A DNA stretch of 15,528 bases from Oxalobacteraceae bacterium (GCA_027485535.1 JAIXQV010000023.1:1-15528), one strand, 5' to 3'. Numbered from the stretch's first letter, positions 1 to 7,577 are shown. Notes: a model not told the origin generated them from the sequence alone. Translations and numbers: made by a program.

Positions 1-314
1 AGGCGCTAATGCATAGCGCAGGAAATAGCTGGGTGGTCGAGCATGATATTCCCTCGATTTTTGAGGGCCACTACGACCCCAGCTTTTCACTAGCCTTGTG
101 CTGCAAAGATCTGTCACTGGTGAATCAGATCGCCGAGCAGCAGGGCTATACCCTCACCATGGGGCGCCATGCGCAGGCCGTATTCGAGCGTGCGCGTCAG
201 GTCTACGGCGACGATGCCGCCGAACTTCATGTGGTGCGCCTGCTCGAGCAGCAGGTAGGGCTTTACCTGCGCCCACCGCACGGACAGGCGGGTGGTGACG
301 AGAAGGCCGCCTAA
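1..314 (+). CDS. 3-hydroxyisobutyrate dehydrogenase-family protein, C-terminal end (5' truncated by window)
   Basis: The reading frame is open from the window edge, and the first ATG (position 9) is internal: two in-frame codons (Ala, Leu) precede it, and the residues around it match the C-terminal helical domain of beta-hydroxyacid dehydrogenases (NAD_binding_11). Seen: a Ser-Ala-Gly-Asn-Ser-Trp stretch, then Asp-Pro-Ser-Phe-Ser-Leu-Ala-Leu and the family's Lys-Asp-Leu about 33 residues after that ATG. The Rossmann NAD(P) domain and the catalytic lysine lie outside the window. The family oxidises 3-hydroxyacids such as 3-hydroxyisobutyrate, 3-hydroxypropionate or tartronate-semialdehyde-type substrates in the cytoplasm; the substrate cannot be told from this fragment. 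It is followed after one base by an aminotransferase, so the two are almost certainly cotranscribed and probably act in one amino-acid or beta-amino-acid catabolic step. Confidence 0.8.
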   Translation, partial: ALMHSAGNSWVVEHDIPSIFEGHYDPSFSLALCCKDLSLVNQIAEQQGYTLTMGRHAQAVFERARQVYGDDAAELHVVRLLEQQVGLYLRPPHGQAGGDEKAA

Positions 315-315
315 G

Positions 316-1626
316 ATGCGTCGTCAACCCGAGTTAATGCGCGAGGCCCACCAGCATATGCCGCAAGGCGTTGCTGAGAACTACCGCTACTGGGGTGATG
401 ACAAAACCGTGTTCGTCAGCAGCGCCAAAGGCTGTCGGCTGACTGATTGCGATGGCAAGCAATATGTCGATTTCCGACTGGGCTACGGGCCCATCATTCT
501 CGGCTACCGCGATGAACGAGTAGATGCCGCCGTCGTCGAGCAAATCACGCAGCGCGGTACCTTGTCAGGCTTCGCGACTGAACTGGATACCGAGGTAGTA
601 CAGCAGGTCAAGGCGCTATGCCCCAATGTGCAGAAGATGCGGTTTGCGAACTCCGGTACCGAGGCGGTAATGGGCGCGGTTCGGACCGCACGCGGTTTCA
701 CCGGGCGTGATCGTGTGGCGATCGTCGAAGGGGCTTTTCATGGCCTGTACGACGAGATGATGTGGAAATCTGATATCGAAGCCTGGGATCCGGCCAGTGG
801 CACTCAGCCTGAGGTGATTCCCTTCGGTGCCGGCATTCCACGGCGCGCGCGCGAATTACTCGACCTGATACAGATGAATGATGACGAGGGTTTGGAGCAG
901 CTGTTTCAATCCCGTGGCGAGCAACTGGCCTGTGTCATCCTCGAACCCATCATCGGTAACGCGGGGAGTATCTCAGCGACCCCAAAATGGCTGGCGCGAC
1001 TGCGCGAGCTCTGTACGCAATACGGCACCTTGCTGCTGATTGATGAAGTGAAGACCGGGTTTCGCGTTGCAGCCGGTGGCGCACAACAGTTGTATGGCAT
1101 CTACGCTGATTTATCCACTTACGCCAAGGCGATGGGCAATGGCTACCCGGTGGCAGGATTCGGTGGCCGTGCGGATGTGATGGATAAAGTCGGCTCGCAT
1201 CGTGGTGGTGTGGTTCATGGTGGTACCTACACCGCGAACCTGATCGCGCTCTCCGGCGCCCACGCAACACTGTCTATCCTCACGCACACCAATGCGCTAA
1301 CGACGATTAATTCGGTTGGCGAAAAAATCCAAGCCGCGCTCGGACGCGTATTCACCGCCGCCGGTATTGCGCATGCCTTCGCCGGACCCGACGCGATGTT
1401 CGGCGTCCATTTCACCGAGACGGTGCCGACCAGCTACCGCGACTGGCGAAAAACCGATAGCCGGCTTTACCGCGAGTTTGCCTGGAACTTAATTGATCGC
1501 GGCATCATGCTCGAGCCCGATTCGCGCGAGCCGTGGTTTATCTGCGAGGCGCACCAAGACCTTGATATAGGCTGGCTTGAGGAGATGGCCACTGATGCGC
1601 TGAAAGCCGCGCTAGTGGCTACGTAG
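316..1626 (+). CDS. Class III PLP-dependent aminotransferase (glutamate-1-semialdehyde aminomutase-like)
   Basis: A 436-residue fold-type I aminotransferase of the class III group. Seen: a Gly-Thr-Glu-Ala phosphate-binding turn (SGTEA) in the first third, Ile-Asp-Glu-Val holding the Asp that contacts the PLP ring nitrogen, and a Tyr-Ala-Lys-Ala-Met-Gly-Asn-Gly motif whose Lys271 (codon 1126-1128) should be the Schiff-base lysine. The frame extends to a GTG at 292, but the ATG at 316 sits one base after the upstream TAA with a GAGAAGG-like ribosome site, so I start there. The family resembles glutamate-1-semialdehyde 2,1-aminomutase, but pairing with a 3-hydroxyacid dehydrogenase rather than haem genes argues for a catabolic omega- or beta-amino-acid transaminase. 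The substrate is unknown. It converges on the minus-strand gene ending at 1667, with no clear terminator between them. Confidence 0.85.
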   Translation: MRRQPELMREAHQHMPQGVAENYRYWGDDKTVFVSSAKGCRLTDCDGKQYVDFRLGYGPIILGYRDERVDAAVVEQITQRGTLSGFATELDTEVVQQVKALCPNVQKMRFANSGTEAVMGAVRTARGFTGRDRVAIVEGAFHGLYDEMMWKSDIEAWDPASGTQPEVIPFGAGIPRRARELLDLIQMNDDEGLEQLFQSRGEQLACVILEPIIGNAGSISATPKWLARLRELCTQYGTLLLIDEVKTGFRVAAGGAQQLYGIYADLSTYAKAMGNGYPVAGFGGRADVMDKVGSHRGGVVHGGTYTANLIALSGAHATLSILTHTNALTTINSVGEKIQAALGRVFTAAGIAHAFAGPDAMFGVHFTETVPTSYRDWRKTDSRLYREFAWNLIDRGIMLEPDSREPWFICEAHQDLDIGWLEEMATDALKAALVAT

Positions 1627-1666
1627 TTATCAAAACAGCTAACCCACGAGACCACCAGCCATCGCC

Positions 1667-2050
1667 CTACTCAACCACGACGGCACTATTTTCTAGCACG
1701 ATGATTTTTTCACCTGTGCGCAAATAAAGCTCGATGATTTCTGAACTGCTGGACTCCAGCATTTGACCCCGGCAAGCGTAGTCCCTGCGCAGAATTTTTT
1801 CGGTACCCTTACGCTTTACGTCGGCGATACCAATACTGTTGGCTTTGCTGCATTCAGGGTTGTTGCTATTGCCAGTCACGGGATCCGTCAGTTCCGACGC
1901 TCGACGGGCGTCCGTACCACCCCCGCCACCGACAGGATCGCTCTGCGCCGCTGTGCTGCCTGACGCGAGCACCAGCGTCAAGCTGAGGAGGGATGCAGCA
2001 AGCTTCAGCGTCGTCTGCGTGATTCGGTGAGTTGGTATCGAATTATTCAT
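1667..2050 (-). CDS. Small exported protein of unknown function
   Basis: A 127-residue protein I do not recognise. Seen: a signal peptide with a polar Thr/Arg/Lys start, a Leu/Ala-rich core at about residues 16-31 and a likely signal peptidase I site after Ser-Thr-Ala-Ala (about 35). Next comes a five-glycine run at 41-45 and a polar linker with two Asp-Pro-Val copies. The compact C-terminal part (about 65-127) has only two cysteines, Cys67 and Cys93, which could form one disulfide, and ends in two strand-like stretches (EIIELYL, KIIVLENSAVVV). The frame reaches a GTG at 2062, but AAGGTG lies nine bases before the ATG at 2050, which I take as the start. It stands alone, convergent with the aminotransferase and 129 bases beyond the end of ureG. 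No link to nitrogen metabolism can be shown. Confidence 0.65.
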   Translation of the reverse strand: MNNSIPTHRITQTTLKLAASLLSLTLVLASGSTAAQSDPVGGGGGTDARRASELTDPVTGNSNNPECSKANSIGIADVKRKGTEKILRRDYACRGQMLESSSSEIIELYLRTGEKIIVLENSAVVVE

Positions 2051-2179
2051 TGAAAAATACACCTTAAAGTTAAACAGCTATTCGCCGCTTGATTTCACTT
2101 ACGCGATGACTGCTTGCGCTGCTCTATTCAAGACCAGCAAGGCTGACATAGCTTGTTTTCCTAGGGTCTCTTTTAGCCC

Positions 2180-2803
2180 TTAATGCTGCATCTCATCCAG
2201 CAAGCCTTGTTTGCGGATGAATGCAACGACTTCTGCTACGCCTTCGCCTTGCCTGAGATTGGTAAAGATAAATGGCCGATCGCCGCGCTGTTTTTTTGCA
2301 TCCGCGGCCATAATCTCCAAATTGGCACCCACATGCGGCGCTAGGTCCGTCTTGTTGATGATGAGAAGGTCTGAGCGGGTGATGCCAGGGCCGCCCTTAC
2401 GCGGGATTTTTTCGCCACCCGCCACATCAATCACGTAAATCGTCAGATCAGACAACTCCGGACTGAAAGTGGCTGCAAGATTGTCGCCACCCGACTCCAC
2501 CAGAATAAGATCAAGATCAGGAAAATCAGCGCTCATGCGAGCGATCGCCTCCAGATTAATAGAGGCATCTTCACGAATCGCTGTATGCGGGCAGCCGCCG
2601 GTTTCTACACCCATCAGCCGCTCTGCCGGTAGCGCGTCTGCGCGCAGCAAAATCTCCATATCTTCTTTGGTGTAGATGTCATTCGTGATGACGGCCATTT
2701 CATAGTGGCTGCGCATTTGTTTGCACAGCATCTCGCACAGTGCGGTTTTACCAGAGCCAACAGGGCCACCGATACCAACGCGTAGAGGATTAGGAGTGCT
2801 CAT
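2180..2803 (-). CDS. ureG: Urease accessory GTPase UreG
   Basis: A 207-residue SIMIBI-class GTPase that delivers nickel to apo-urease with UreE, UreF and UreD in the cytoplasm. Seen: P-loop GGPVGSGKT at residues 12-20, the Cys71-Pro72-His73 nickel-binding motif, VESGGDN in the G3 region (102-108) and NKTD at 150-153 for guanine recognition. Length and motifs match the family throughout. It is the last gene of the operon, 25 bases after ureF, so it is probably translated from the same mRNA. Its ribosome site is weak (AAAGAA). I see no convincing intrinsic terminator behind it: the bases after the stop can form only an AGGG/CCCT hairpin without a T run. Confidence 0.97.
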   Translation of the reverse strand: MSTPNPLRVGIGGPVGSGKTALCEMLCKQMRSHYEMAVITNDIYTKEDMEILLRADALPAERLMGVETGGCPHTAIREDASINLEAIARMSADFPDLDLILVESGGDNLAATFSPELSDLTIYVIDVAGGEKIPRKGGPGITRSDLLIINKTDLAPHVGANLEIMAADAKKQRGDRPFIFTNLRQGEGVAEVVAFIRKQGLLDEMQH

Positions 2804-2828
2804 GGAGATTCTTTAGGGAGTGAAAGTA

Positions 2829-3527
2829 TTACGAGCGATAAAGCCGAGAGTATTGCACTTCATGCTGCATGGATAGCAGCGACAAGCCCGGCGTCCAATT
2901 CGATAAATCTTCGTCTGCAATCGTGCGCGCGGTCTGCGCAGCGGCTTCAATCGGTGAGCGTAGCGACAGTAACAGACGCTGGCCGGCGACCTGTCCGAGC
3001 GGCACTGATTTTACGCAGGCGAGTACTTGGTTCTCTGCCCATGAAAACAGCATACCCAGCAGCGCATCTTCGGTAGGCACTTGCAGCGCAACGGTTGCAG
3101 CGGCAAGTGCAGTCGGATACGGCAGCTCTGCCAGCGGCGGCAGTAGTTCAATGGGCGCTGGATTATCCGGCGCCAATTCCTGTAACAGCTTCCCGAGCGA
3201 GTAGCCCATTTGTAGGGTCTCGGCACGAAACTCCGCGCTGTCACGCGAGGCAAGGAACATCTCGTTCCAGTAACGCACCTGCTCGGCATCATGCGCGGTG
3301 AAGGCCGCCATCAAGCGCACGGTAACCGGTGCTTCGAGGCGCGCGACGACTTCTTCCAGCATACAAATAATCCAGTCGCGTGCAGTCGCTTCATCATGGA
3401 CGACACCCGCCTGCATCGCCGCTTCCAGCCCTTGTGAATAGCTATAGGCACCAACGGGCAAAGAAGGGCTGCAAAGCTGCAGCAGATGCAGCAAGGCAGC
3501 GGCAGGACGGTGAGCGCTAGCGTTCAC
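2829..3527 (-). CDS. ureF: Urease accessory protein UreF
   Basis: A 232-residue all-helical urease chaperone. UreF bridges UreD and UreG in the pre-activation complex and helps control GTP hydrolysis during nickel insertion. Seen: the N-terminal hallmark in which Pro-Ser-Leu-Pro-Val-Gly-Ala-Tyr-Ser-Tyr-Ser-Gln-Gly-Leu-Glu (about 21-35) follows a Leu-rich helix, and the C-terminal Leu-Gly-Gln-Val-Ala-Gly-Gln-Arg-Leu-Leu segment. The start is GTG, sharing GTGA with the stop of ureE (4-base overlap), which signals translational coupling. An ATG start would need a frame not supported here. Order and spacing fit a standard ureE-F-G module. Confidence 0.95.
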   Translation of the reverse strand: MNASAHRPAAALLHLLQLCSPSLPVGAYSYSQGLEAAMQAGVVHDEATARDWIICMLEEVVARLEAPVTVRLMAAFTAHDAEQVRYWNEMFLASRDSAEFRAETLQMGYSLGKLLQELAPDNPAPIELLPPLAELPYPTALAAATVALQVPTEDALLGMLFSWAENQVLACVKSVPLGQVAGQRLLLSLRSPIEAAAQTARTIADEDLSNWTPGLSLLSMQHEVQYSRLYRS

Positions 3528-4039
3528 GATGGTTCGCCGGGACGATGAATTTTTTGCCGAACCGGGATCGGTGCGAGTGCATGATGATGATGGCCGTGAT
3601 CACCATGATGATGATGACCACCACCGTAAGCGCCGGCTTCGGGCTCAAAAGGCGCATGCTCCTCGGTGACCGTAGCGCCTAGGCCAACCAGCATCTCACG
3701 CAGCACAGCGTCTTTGCGGATGCGCAACCAGCCGTCACCGACTTGTGCTTGCGTATGACGATTCCCCAAGTGAAAAGCACAGCGCAGAAGCGCGTGTGGC
3801 GAGCTGCAGCTGACACGGTAGGTGGCCTCATCAGCCGCACGAATCCGGACGATACGACCATCATCGCCTTTTAATAAATCACCATCGCGCAGCACGGTGC
3901 CGCGTACAGTGAGTACCGCCACCTCTTCACCCGAGTTGAGTGCGGCACGCTGCCGACTTTTCTCGCGCAGTTCGTAGGGAAGCACGAGCTCGCCATCGAT
4001 GGTGTCGGCACTGTCTATTTTGGTGTGAAGGGTCAGCAT
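3524..4039 (-). CDS. ureE: Urease accessory nickel metallochaperone UreE
   Basis: A 171-residue UreE, which binds Ni(II) and hands it to UreG. Seen: the N-terminal peptide-binding-like domain (Leu-Pro-Tyr-Glu-Leu-Arg-Glu-Lys-Ser-Arg-Gln-Arg) and the Phe-His-Leu-Gly-Asn-Arg-His motif containing the conserved interface histidine of the dimeric nickel site. A C-terminal histidine-rich tail (Gly-Gly-Gly then HHHHGDHGHHHH) is typical of many proteobacterial UreE proteins and can hold additional nickel. The frame is open to an upstream start at 4108, but that would put 23 unlike residues ahead of the domain and overlap ureC. The ATG at 4039 lies 17 bases after ureC with a GAAG-type site upstream, so I prefer it. 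Confidence 0.95.
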   Translation of the reverse strand: MLTLHTKIDSADTIDGELVLPYELREKSRQRAALNSGEEVAVLTVRGTVLRDGDLLKGDDGRIVRIRAADEATYRVSCSSPHALLRCAFHLGNRHTQAQVGDGWLRIRKDAVLREMLVGLGATVTEEHAPFEPEAGAYGGGHHHHGDHGHHHHALAPIPVRQKIHRPGEPS

Positions 4040-4056
4040 GTGTAAAAACTTCAAAT

Positions 4057-5757
4057 TCAGAACAGAAAATAGCGCTGCGCCATCGGTAGCACCGTAGCGG
4101 GTTCGCACACCAGCAACTCGCCATCGGCGCGCACTTCATAAGTCTCTGGGTCGACTTCCATCACCGGCGCGTAGGCGTTATGAATCATGTCGGACTTACG
4201 CAGCTGTCGCATACCCTTCACTGCTTCCACCGATTTATTCAGTTTGAGTTTGTCCGCAATACCTGCCTTCAGTGCCGCTTGCGAAACAAAGGTGAATGAG
4301 GTTTTCAGACCGCCACCATAGGCGCCGAACATCAAGCGGTAATGCACCGGTTGGGGCGTGGGGATCGAGGCATTGGGGTCGCCCATCGGTGCGGCAGCGA
4401 TCATGCCGCTCTTCAGGATCATCGACGGCTTCACCCCAAAGAAAGCCGGCTTCCAAAGCACAATATCTGCCAGTTTGCCGGTTTCAATCGAGCCCACCAA
4501 ATGCGAAACGCCATGCGTGATCGCAGGATTAATGGTGTACTTCGCCACGTAACGCTTGGCGCGGAAGTTGTCATTGCGGTGGCTGTCTTCTTTTAAAGCG
4601 CCACGTTGCACCTTCATCTTGTGCGCGGTTTGCCAGGTACGCATGATCACTTCACCCACTCGACCCATGGCTTGCGAGTCGGATGACATCATCGAGATCG
4701 CGCCCAGGTCATGCAAAATATCTTCGGCAGCGATGGTCTCGCGACGGATACGCGATTCAGCGAAGGCAATGTCTTCCGTAATTGCAGCATCAAGGTGGTG
4801 ACACACCATCAGCATGTCGAGATGTTCATCGAGTGTGTTGTGAGTATATGGTCGTGTGGGATTGGTGGAAGACGGCAGTACATTCGGTTGGCCGACCGCC
4901 GCAATGATGTCAGGCGCGTGACCACCACCGGCACCTTCGGTATGGAAGGTATGAATCGTTCTGTCTTTAAAGGCGGCGAGCGTGTGCTCTAAAAAACCGC
5001 CTTCATTCAAAGTGTCGGTGTGAATCGCTACCTGAATATCCATTTTGTCAGCCACCGATAAACAGTTATCGATGGCTGCCGGTGTCGAGCCCCAGTCTTC
5101 ATGCAATTTCAGCCCAATCGCGCCAGCGCGGATTTGTTCTTCCAGCGGTAGCGGCAGACTGACATTACCTTTGCCCAGAAATCCCAGGTTCATCGGGAAC
5201 GCATCCGCAGCGCTCAGCATGGAATGAATATGCCAAGGCCCCGGGGTACAGGTCGTCGCTGCAGTGCCAACCGCCGGACCGGTGCCGCCACCGATCATGG
5301 TGGTCACACCCGACATCAGCGCTTCTTCGATTTGTTGCGGGCAGATGAAATGAATATGCGTATCGATGCCACCGGCGGTGATGATCATGCCTTCACCCGC
5401 AATGATCTCGGTTGCACCCCCAATCGCCATCGTGACATTCGGTTGAATATCCGGATTACCCGCTTTACCAATCCCTGCGATGCGGCCAGCCTTGATGCCG
5501 ATATCCGCTTTCACGATGCCCCAGTGATCCAGAATGATGGCATTGGTGATGACCGTATCCATCACATCTTTATGGGCCCGTTGTGACTGACCCATACCAT
5601 CACGAATCACTTTGCCACCACCGAATTTCACTTCTTCGCCATAGGTGGTGTGATCATGCTCGATCTCGATGAACAGTTCAGTATCCGCCAAGCGCAAACG
5701 GTCGCCGGTGGTGGGGCCGAACATTTCGGCATAGGCCTTGCGAGAGATCGTGCTCAT
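4057..5757 (-). CDS. ureC: Urease alpha subunit UreC (catalytic)
   Basis: A 566-residue catalytic subunit that hydrolyses urea to ammonia and carbamate at a binuclear nickel centre in the cytoplasm. The residues line up with the numbering known from Klebsiella urease: His134 and His136 (DTHIHF), Lys217 (GLKLHEDWG; carbamylated bridge), His246, His272, Asp360 (SSDSQ), and the mobile-flap Cys319 with His320 (VCHHLD). All are present, so the enzyme should be active. Full length, with the normal C-terminus ending Arg-Tyr-Phe-Leu-Phe. The start ATG overlaps the ureB stop (ATGA) and has AAGGGG upstream inside ureB. No insertions or broken motifs are visible. Confidence 0.99.
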   Translation of the reverse strand: MSTISRKAYAEMFGPTTGDRLRLADTELFIEIEHDHTTYGEEVKFGGGKVIRDGMGQSQRAHKDVMDTVITNAIILDHWGIVKADIGIKAGRIAGIGKAGNPDIQPNVTMAIGGATEIIAGEGMIITAGGIDTHIHFICPQQIEEALMSGVTTMIGGGTGPAVGTAATTCTPGPWHIHSMLSAADAFPMNLGFLGKGNVSLPLPLEEQIRAGAIGLKLHEDWGSTPAAIDNCLSVADKMDIQVAIHTDTLNEGGFLEHTLAAFKDRTIHTFHTEGAGGGHAPDIIAAVGQPNVLPSSTNPTRPYTHNTLDEHLDMLMVCHHLDAAITEDIAFAESRIRRETIAAEDILHDLGAISMMSSDSQAMGRVGEVIMRTWQTAHKMKVQRGALKEDSHRNDNFRAKRYVAKYTINPAITHGVSHLVGSIETGKLADIVLWKPAFFGVKPSMILKSGMIAAAPMGDPNASIPTPQPVHYRLMFGAYGGGLKTSFTFVSQAALKAGIADKLKLNKSVEAVKGMRQLRKSDMIHNAYAPVMEVDPETYEVRADGELLVCEPATVLPMAQRYFLF

Positions 5758-6074
5758 CGAGTTGCCCCTTTCAGCTTGCCCATCACCTTGCCATTGAAGC
5801 CGTACACTTTGCGGTCACCGGCGAGGTCGACTAATTCAATCGTACGTTCTTGTCCGGGTTCGAAACGCACAGCAGTACCAGCAGCAATATTCAGTCGCAT
5901 GCCGTAGGCAATCGAGCGATCAAACTGCAAGGCTGGGTTGGTCTCATAAAAATGAAAGTGCGATCCGACTTGTATCGGGCGATCGCCACTGTTCGCGACG
6001 GTGACGGTCGCTGTTCTGCGACCGGCATTCAGGGTGATTTCACCTGGTTCAATCAGCATTTCACCGGGAATCAT
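5754..6074 (-). CDS. ureB: Urease beta subunit UreB
   Basis: A 106-residue beta subunit, the structural partner of UreA and UreC in the (alpha-beta-gamma)3 enzyme. Seen: the starting Met-Ile-Pro-Gly-Glu, the strand set around Asn-Ser-Gly-Asp-Arg-Pro-Ile-Gln-Val-Gly-Ser-His-Phe-His-Phe-Tyr-Glu, and the closing Gly-Phe-Asn-Gly-Lys-Val-Met-Gly. The start is ATG at 6074 with AGGAG six bases upstream. It overlaps ureC by four bases. The 98-base gap to ureA is unusually long for this operon and holds a separate small ORF (see 6092-6172). Confidence 0.98.
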   Translation of the reverse strand: MIPGEMLIEPGEITLNAGRRTATVTVANSGDRPIQVGSHFHFYETNPALQFDRSIAYGMRLNIAAGTAVRFEPGQERTIELVDLAGDRKVYGFNGKVMGKLKGATR

Positions 6075-6091
6075 GTGCTACTCCTAATGCG

Positions 6092-6172
6092 TTAACACTC
6101 ATAGTAAGAATCCGCCTTGCGAGCCAGGTGAAGCACAGTCACAGCTTCTTCACCAACCTGATAAAACGGCAT
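6092..6172 (-). pseudogene. 26-codon ORF between ureA and ureB, resembling a RelE/ParE toxin tail
   Basis: Directly after the ureA stop (TAA then ATG, same frame) runs an open frame of 26 codons ending TAA at 6092: MPFYQVGEEAVTVLHL, then ARKADSYYEC. The pattern of a Tyr-Gln-Val strand, a short acidic turn, Val-Thr-Val-Leu-His and a basic end resembles, from memory of the family, the last two strands of RelE/ParE-type toxins. The toxin fold's N-terminal two thirds and any antitoxin are missing, so if the likeness is real this is a remnant. No ribosome site precedes it, though translation could restart after the ureA stop. The same stretch also forms an imperfect GGTGAAGC/GCTTC-TTCACC hairpin (about 6127-6154), so it may instead be a structured spacer. 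Uncertain. Confidence 0.25.
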
Positions 6173-6475
6173 TTAGGGAATTGGGTTGTGCACAGTCACG
6201 AGTTTGGTGCCATCGGGGAAAGTCGCCTCGACCTGTACATCAGGAATCATCTCTGGCACGCCTTCCATCACATCATCGCGTGTGAGGATCTGCGCACCCT
6301 CTGACATTAACTGCGCAACCGTCTTGCCGTCACGCGCGCCTTCCATGATGGCTGCTGTAATCAGTGCAACTGCTTCCGGGTAATTCAGCTTGAGTCCGCG
6401 CGCTTTGCGCCGCTCGGCGAGTAAAGCAGCGGTGAAGATCAGCAACTTGTCTTTTTCGCGTGGTGTCAGTTCCAT
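6173..6475 (-). CDS. ureA: Urease gamma subunit UreA
   Basis: A 100-residue gamma subunit, smallest structural part of the urease trimer of trimers. Seen: the start Met-Glu-Leu-Thr-Pro-Arg-Glu-Lys-Asp-Lys-Leu, the Leu-Asn-Tyr-Pro-Glu-Ala-Val-Ala helix, the Gly-Ala-Gln-Ile-Leu-Thr-Arg-Asp-Asp-Val-Met-Glu-Gly-Val segment and the final Thr-Val-His-Asn-Pro-Ile-Pro; all are standard and full length. A good AAGGA ribosome site lies about six bases before the ATG. It follows ureD after 21 bases. Being separate from ureB agrees with the bacterial three-subunit arrangement rather than the fused Helicobacter type. Confidence 0.98.
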   Translation of the reverse strand: MELTPREKDKLLIFTAALLAERRKARGLKLNYPEAVALITAAIMEGARDGKTVAQLMSEGAQILTRDDVMEGVPEMIPDVQVEATFPDGTKLVTVHNPIP

Positions 6476-6496
6476 CGATATTCCTTCAACAAACCG

Positions 6497-7420
6497 TTAC
6501 GTCATCCAGATACGCAGCGCGTTGGATTCTCGTCCGAGCAGGGCCGGACGTAAAACTTTCCAAGCTGCCATCATTACTTGCCGCGCCACTTCACTACGGT
6601 CACCCAGATAGCGCACCATCAGCAGCGACTTCATTTGTGTCGCGCCAAATTGTGCCTCAGGCTCGGCGAGCGGAGCGATCGCTGCGCGTACTGCATCAAT
6701 TAAATCTCTTTGTGGGGGCGCCCCCACGCACAGCAAACTTGCGCATACCGTGTGACCCGCCAAGCTCAGTGCGCCTGTCATTGCTGCGCTGCCACCAAGC
6801 AAAGTACCCTGCTCTAACCATAGCAACTTGCCATCAACACGCACCGCGTAGCGCTGTCGCACTCTGCCGCTGCTGAACCGCTCGCCCGAGGCCGTGCGAC
6901 CAAAGCAGAGCATCTCACATCCAATGAAACGCGCGTCGGCGTGCAGGTTGATCTCATTATTGAGCACGACATCGGCTTGATTGAAAAGTATGGTTTCTTG
7001 GGGCAGCCACTCGACTGCCGCGCCGGCCTCCACATCAATCTGGATATGTTGTCGTGCCACGTAACCGTTCGCGCGATACCACTTCGCCGCACCCGGCGTC
7101 GATAGTAGCGCTTGCGCGTTTTTACCCGCATTCACCTGTATGCGGAGTTCATCGCCGCCCACCACGCCACCGGGTGGATGCACGATCACTGCGTGGCAGC
7201 AGTCGGGACCTTCCGGGTAGAGCGGCTTTTGTACTAGCAGCGGGCCGAAGTGCTCGCGGCGCACAAGTCGGGTCGTGGCGTTGTCAGATTCGAATTGAAG
7301 TTTGAGTGTGCCGAGCAGTGGCGCATGCTTCATCGGTTTGGCCACCGCTGAAGTATTTAGCGCTTGATCATCGGCTGCGGCGAGTTCATGCCCGTTTGAA
7401 TAGAGAAGATGCGTTGTCAT
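6497..7420 (-). CDS. ureD: Urease accessory protein UreD
   Basis: A 307-residue UreD (UreH-type) scaffold that binds apo-urease and recruits UreF and UreG for nickel loading. Seen: Gly-Pro-Leu-Leu-Val-Gln-Lys-Pro-Leu-Tyr-Pro-Glu-Gly (59-71), HPPGGVVGGD (81-90), the Thr-Pro-Gly-Ala-Ala-Lys-Trp-Tyr-Arg segment, and Gly-Cys-Glu-Met-Leu-Cys-Phe-Gly-Arg-Thr. It is the first gene of the operon. The start is uncertain: the ATG at 7420 adds about 30 residues before the usual family beginning, and an in-frame ATG at 7333 (Met30) would give a more typical length. Neither has a strong ribosome site. If 7333 is right, the repeats at 7411-7497 are purely leader DNA. Confidence 0.95.
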   Translation of the reverse strand: MTTHLLYSNGHELAAADDQALNTSAVAKPMKHAPLLGTLKLQFESDNATTRLVRREHFGPLLVQKPLYPEGPDCCHAVIVHPPGGVVGGDELRIQVNAGKNAQALLSTPGAAKWYRANGYVARQHIQIDVEAGAAVEWLPQETILFNQADVVLNNEINLHADARFIGCEMLCFGRTASGERFSSGRVRQRYAVRVDGKLLWLEQGTLLGGSAAMTGALSLAGHTVCASLLCVGAPPQRDLIDAVRAAIAPLAEPEAQFGATQMKSLLMVRYLGDRSEVARQVMMAAWKVLRPALLGRESNALRIWMT

Positions 7421-7497
7421 TACGGATGATCAGTTGTCATTAAAGATAATGAGCTTTAACTATTGGTGTGCTGTCATTAACCAAGATCAGTTGTCAT
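7411..7497. repeat. Imperfect direct repeat, period 57 bases, at the ureD start
   Basis: Two 30-base units, 7411-7440 and 7468-7497, match at 24 of 30 positions by eye. They share GATCAGTTGTCAT exactly (7428-7440 and 7485-7497) and a second TGTCATTA element 14 bases earlier in each. On the minus strand each unit reads AATGACA...GATC...AATGACA. The unit nearer ureD contains its annotated ATG. Likely a duplicated operator or a translation-coupling leader; no known regulator is assigned. Confidence 0.6.
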
Positions 7498-7577
7498 GGT
7501 TAATGCAGGCGCGGCGAAAGTTTAAGCTGAAAGATTTAATTTTGATAAGCCGCATAAGATGTCCGATTTGGTGCGCA

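Noticed and set aside
2063..2179. Intrinsic terminator behind ureG
   Set aside because: Only a four-pair AGGG/CCCT hairpin without a T run could be drawn; not supportable.
5224..5586. 120-codon plus-strand frame inside ureC
   Set aside because: Antisense shadow of the catalytic urease gene, whose residues are all conserved.
6460..6876. 138-codon plus-strand frame across ureA and ureD
   Set aside because: Antisense to ureD and the start of ureA; composition is low-complexity Arg/Ser/Pro as expected for a shadow frame.
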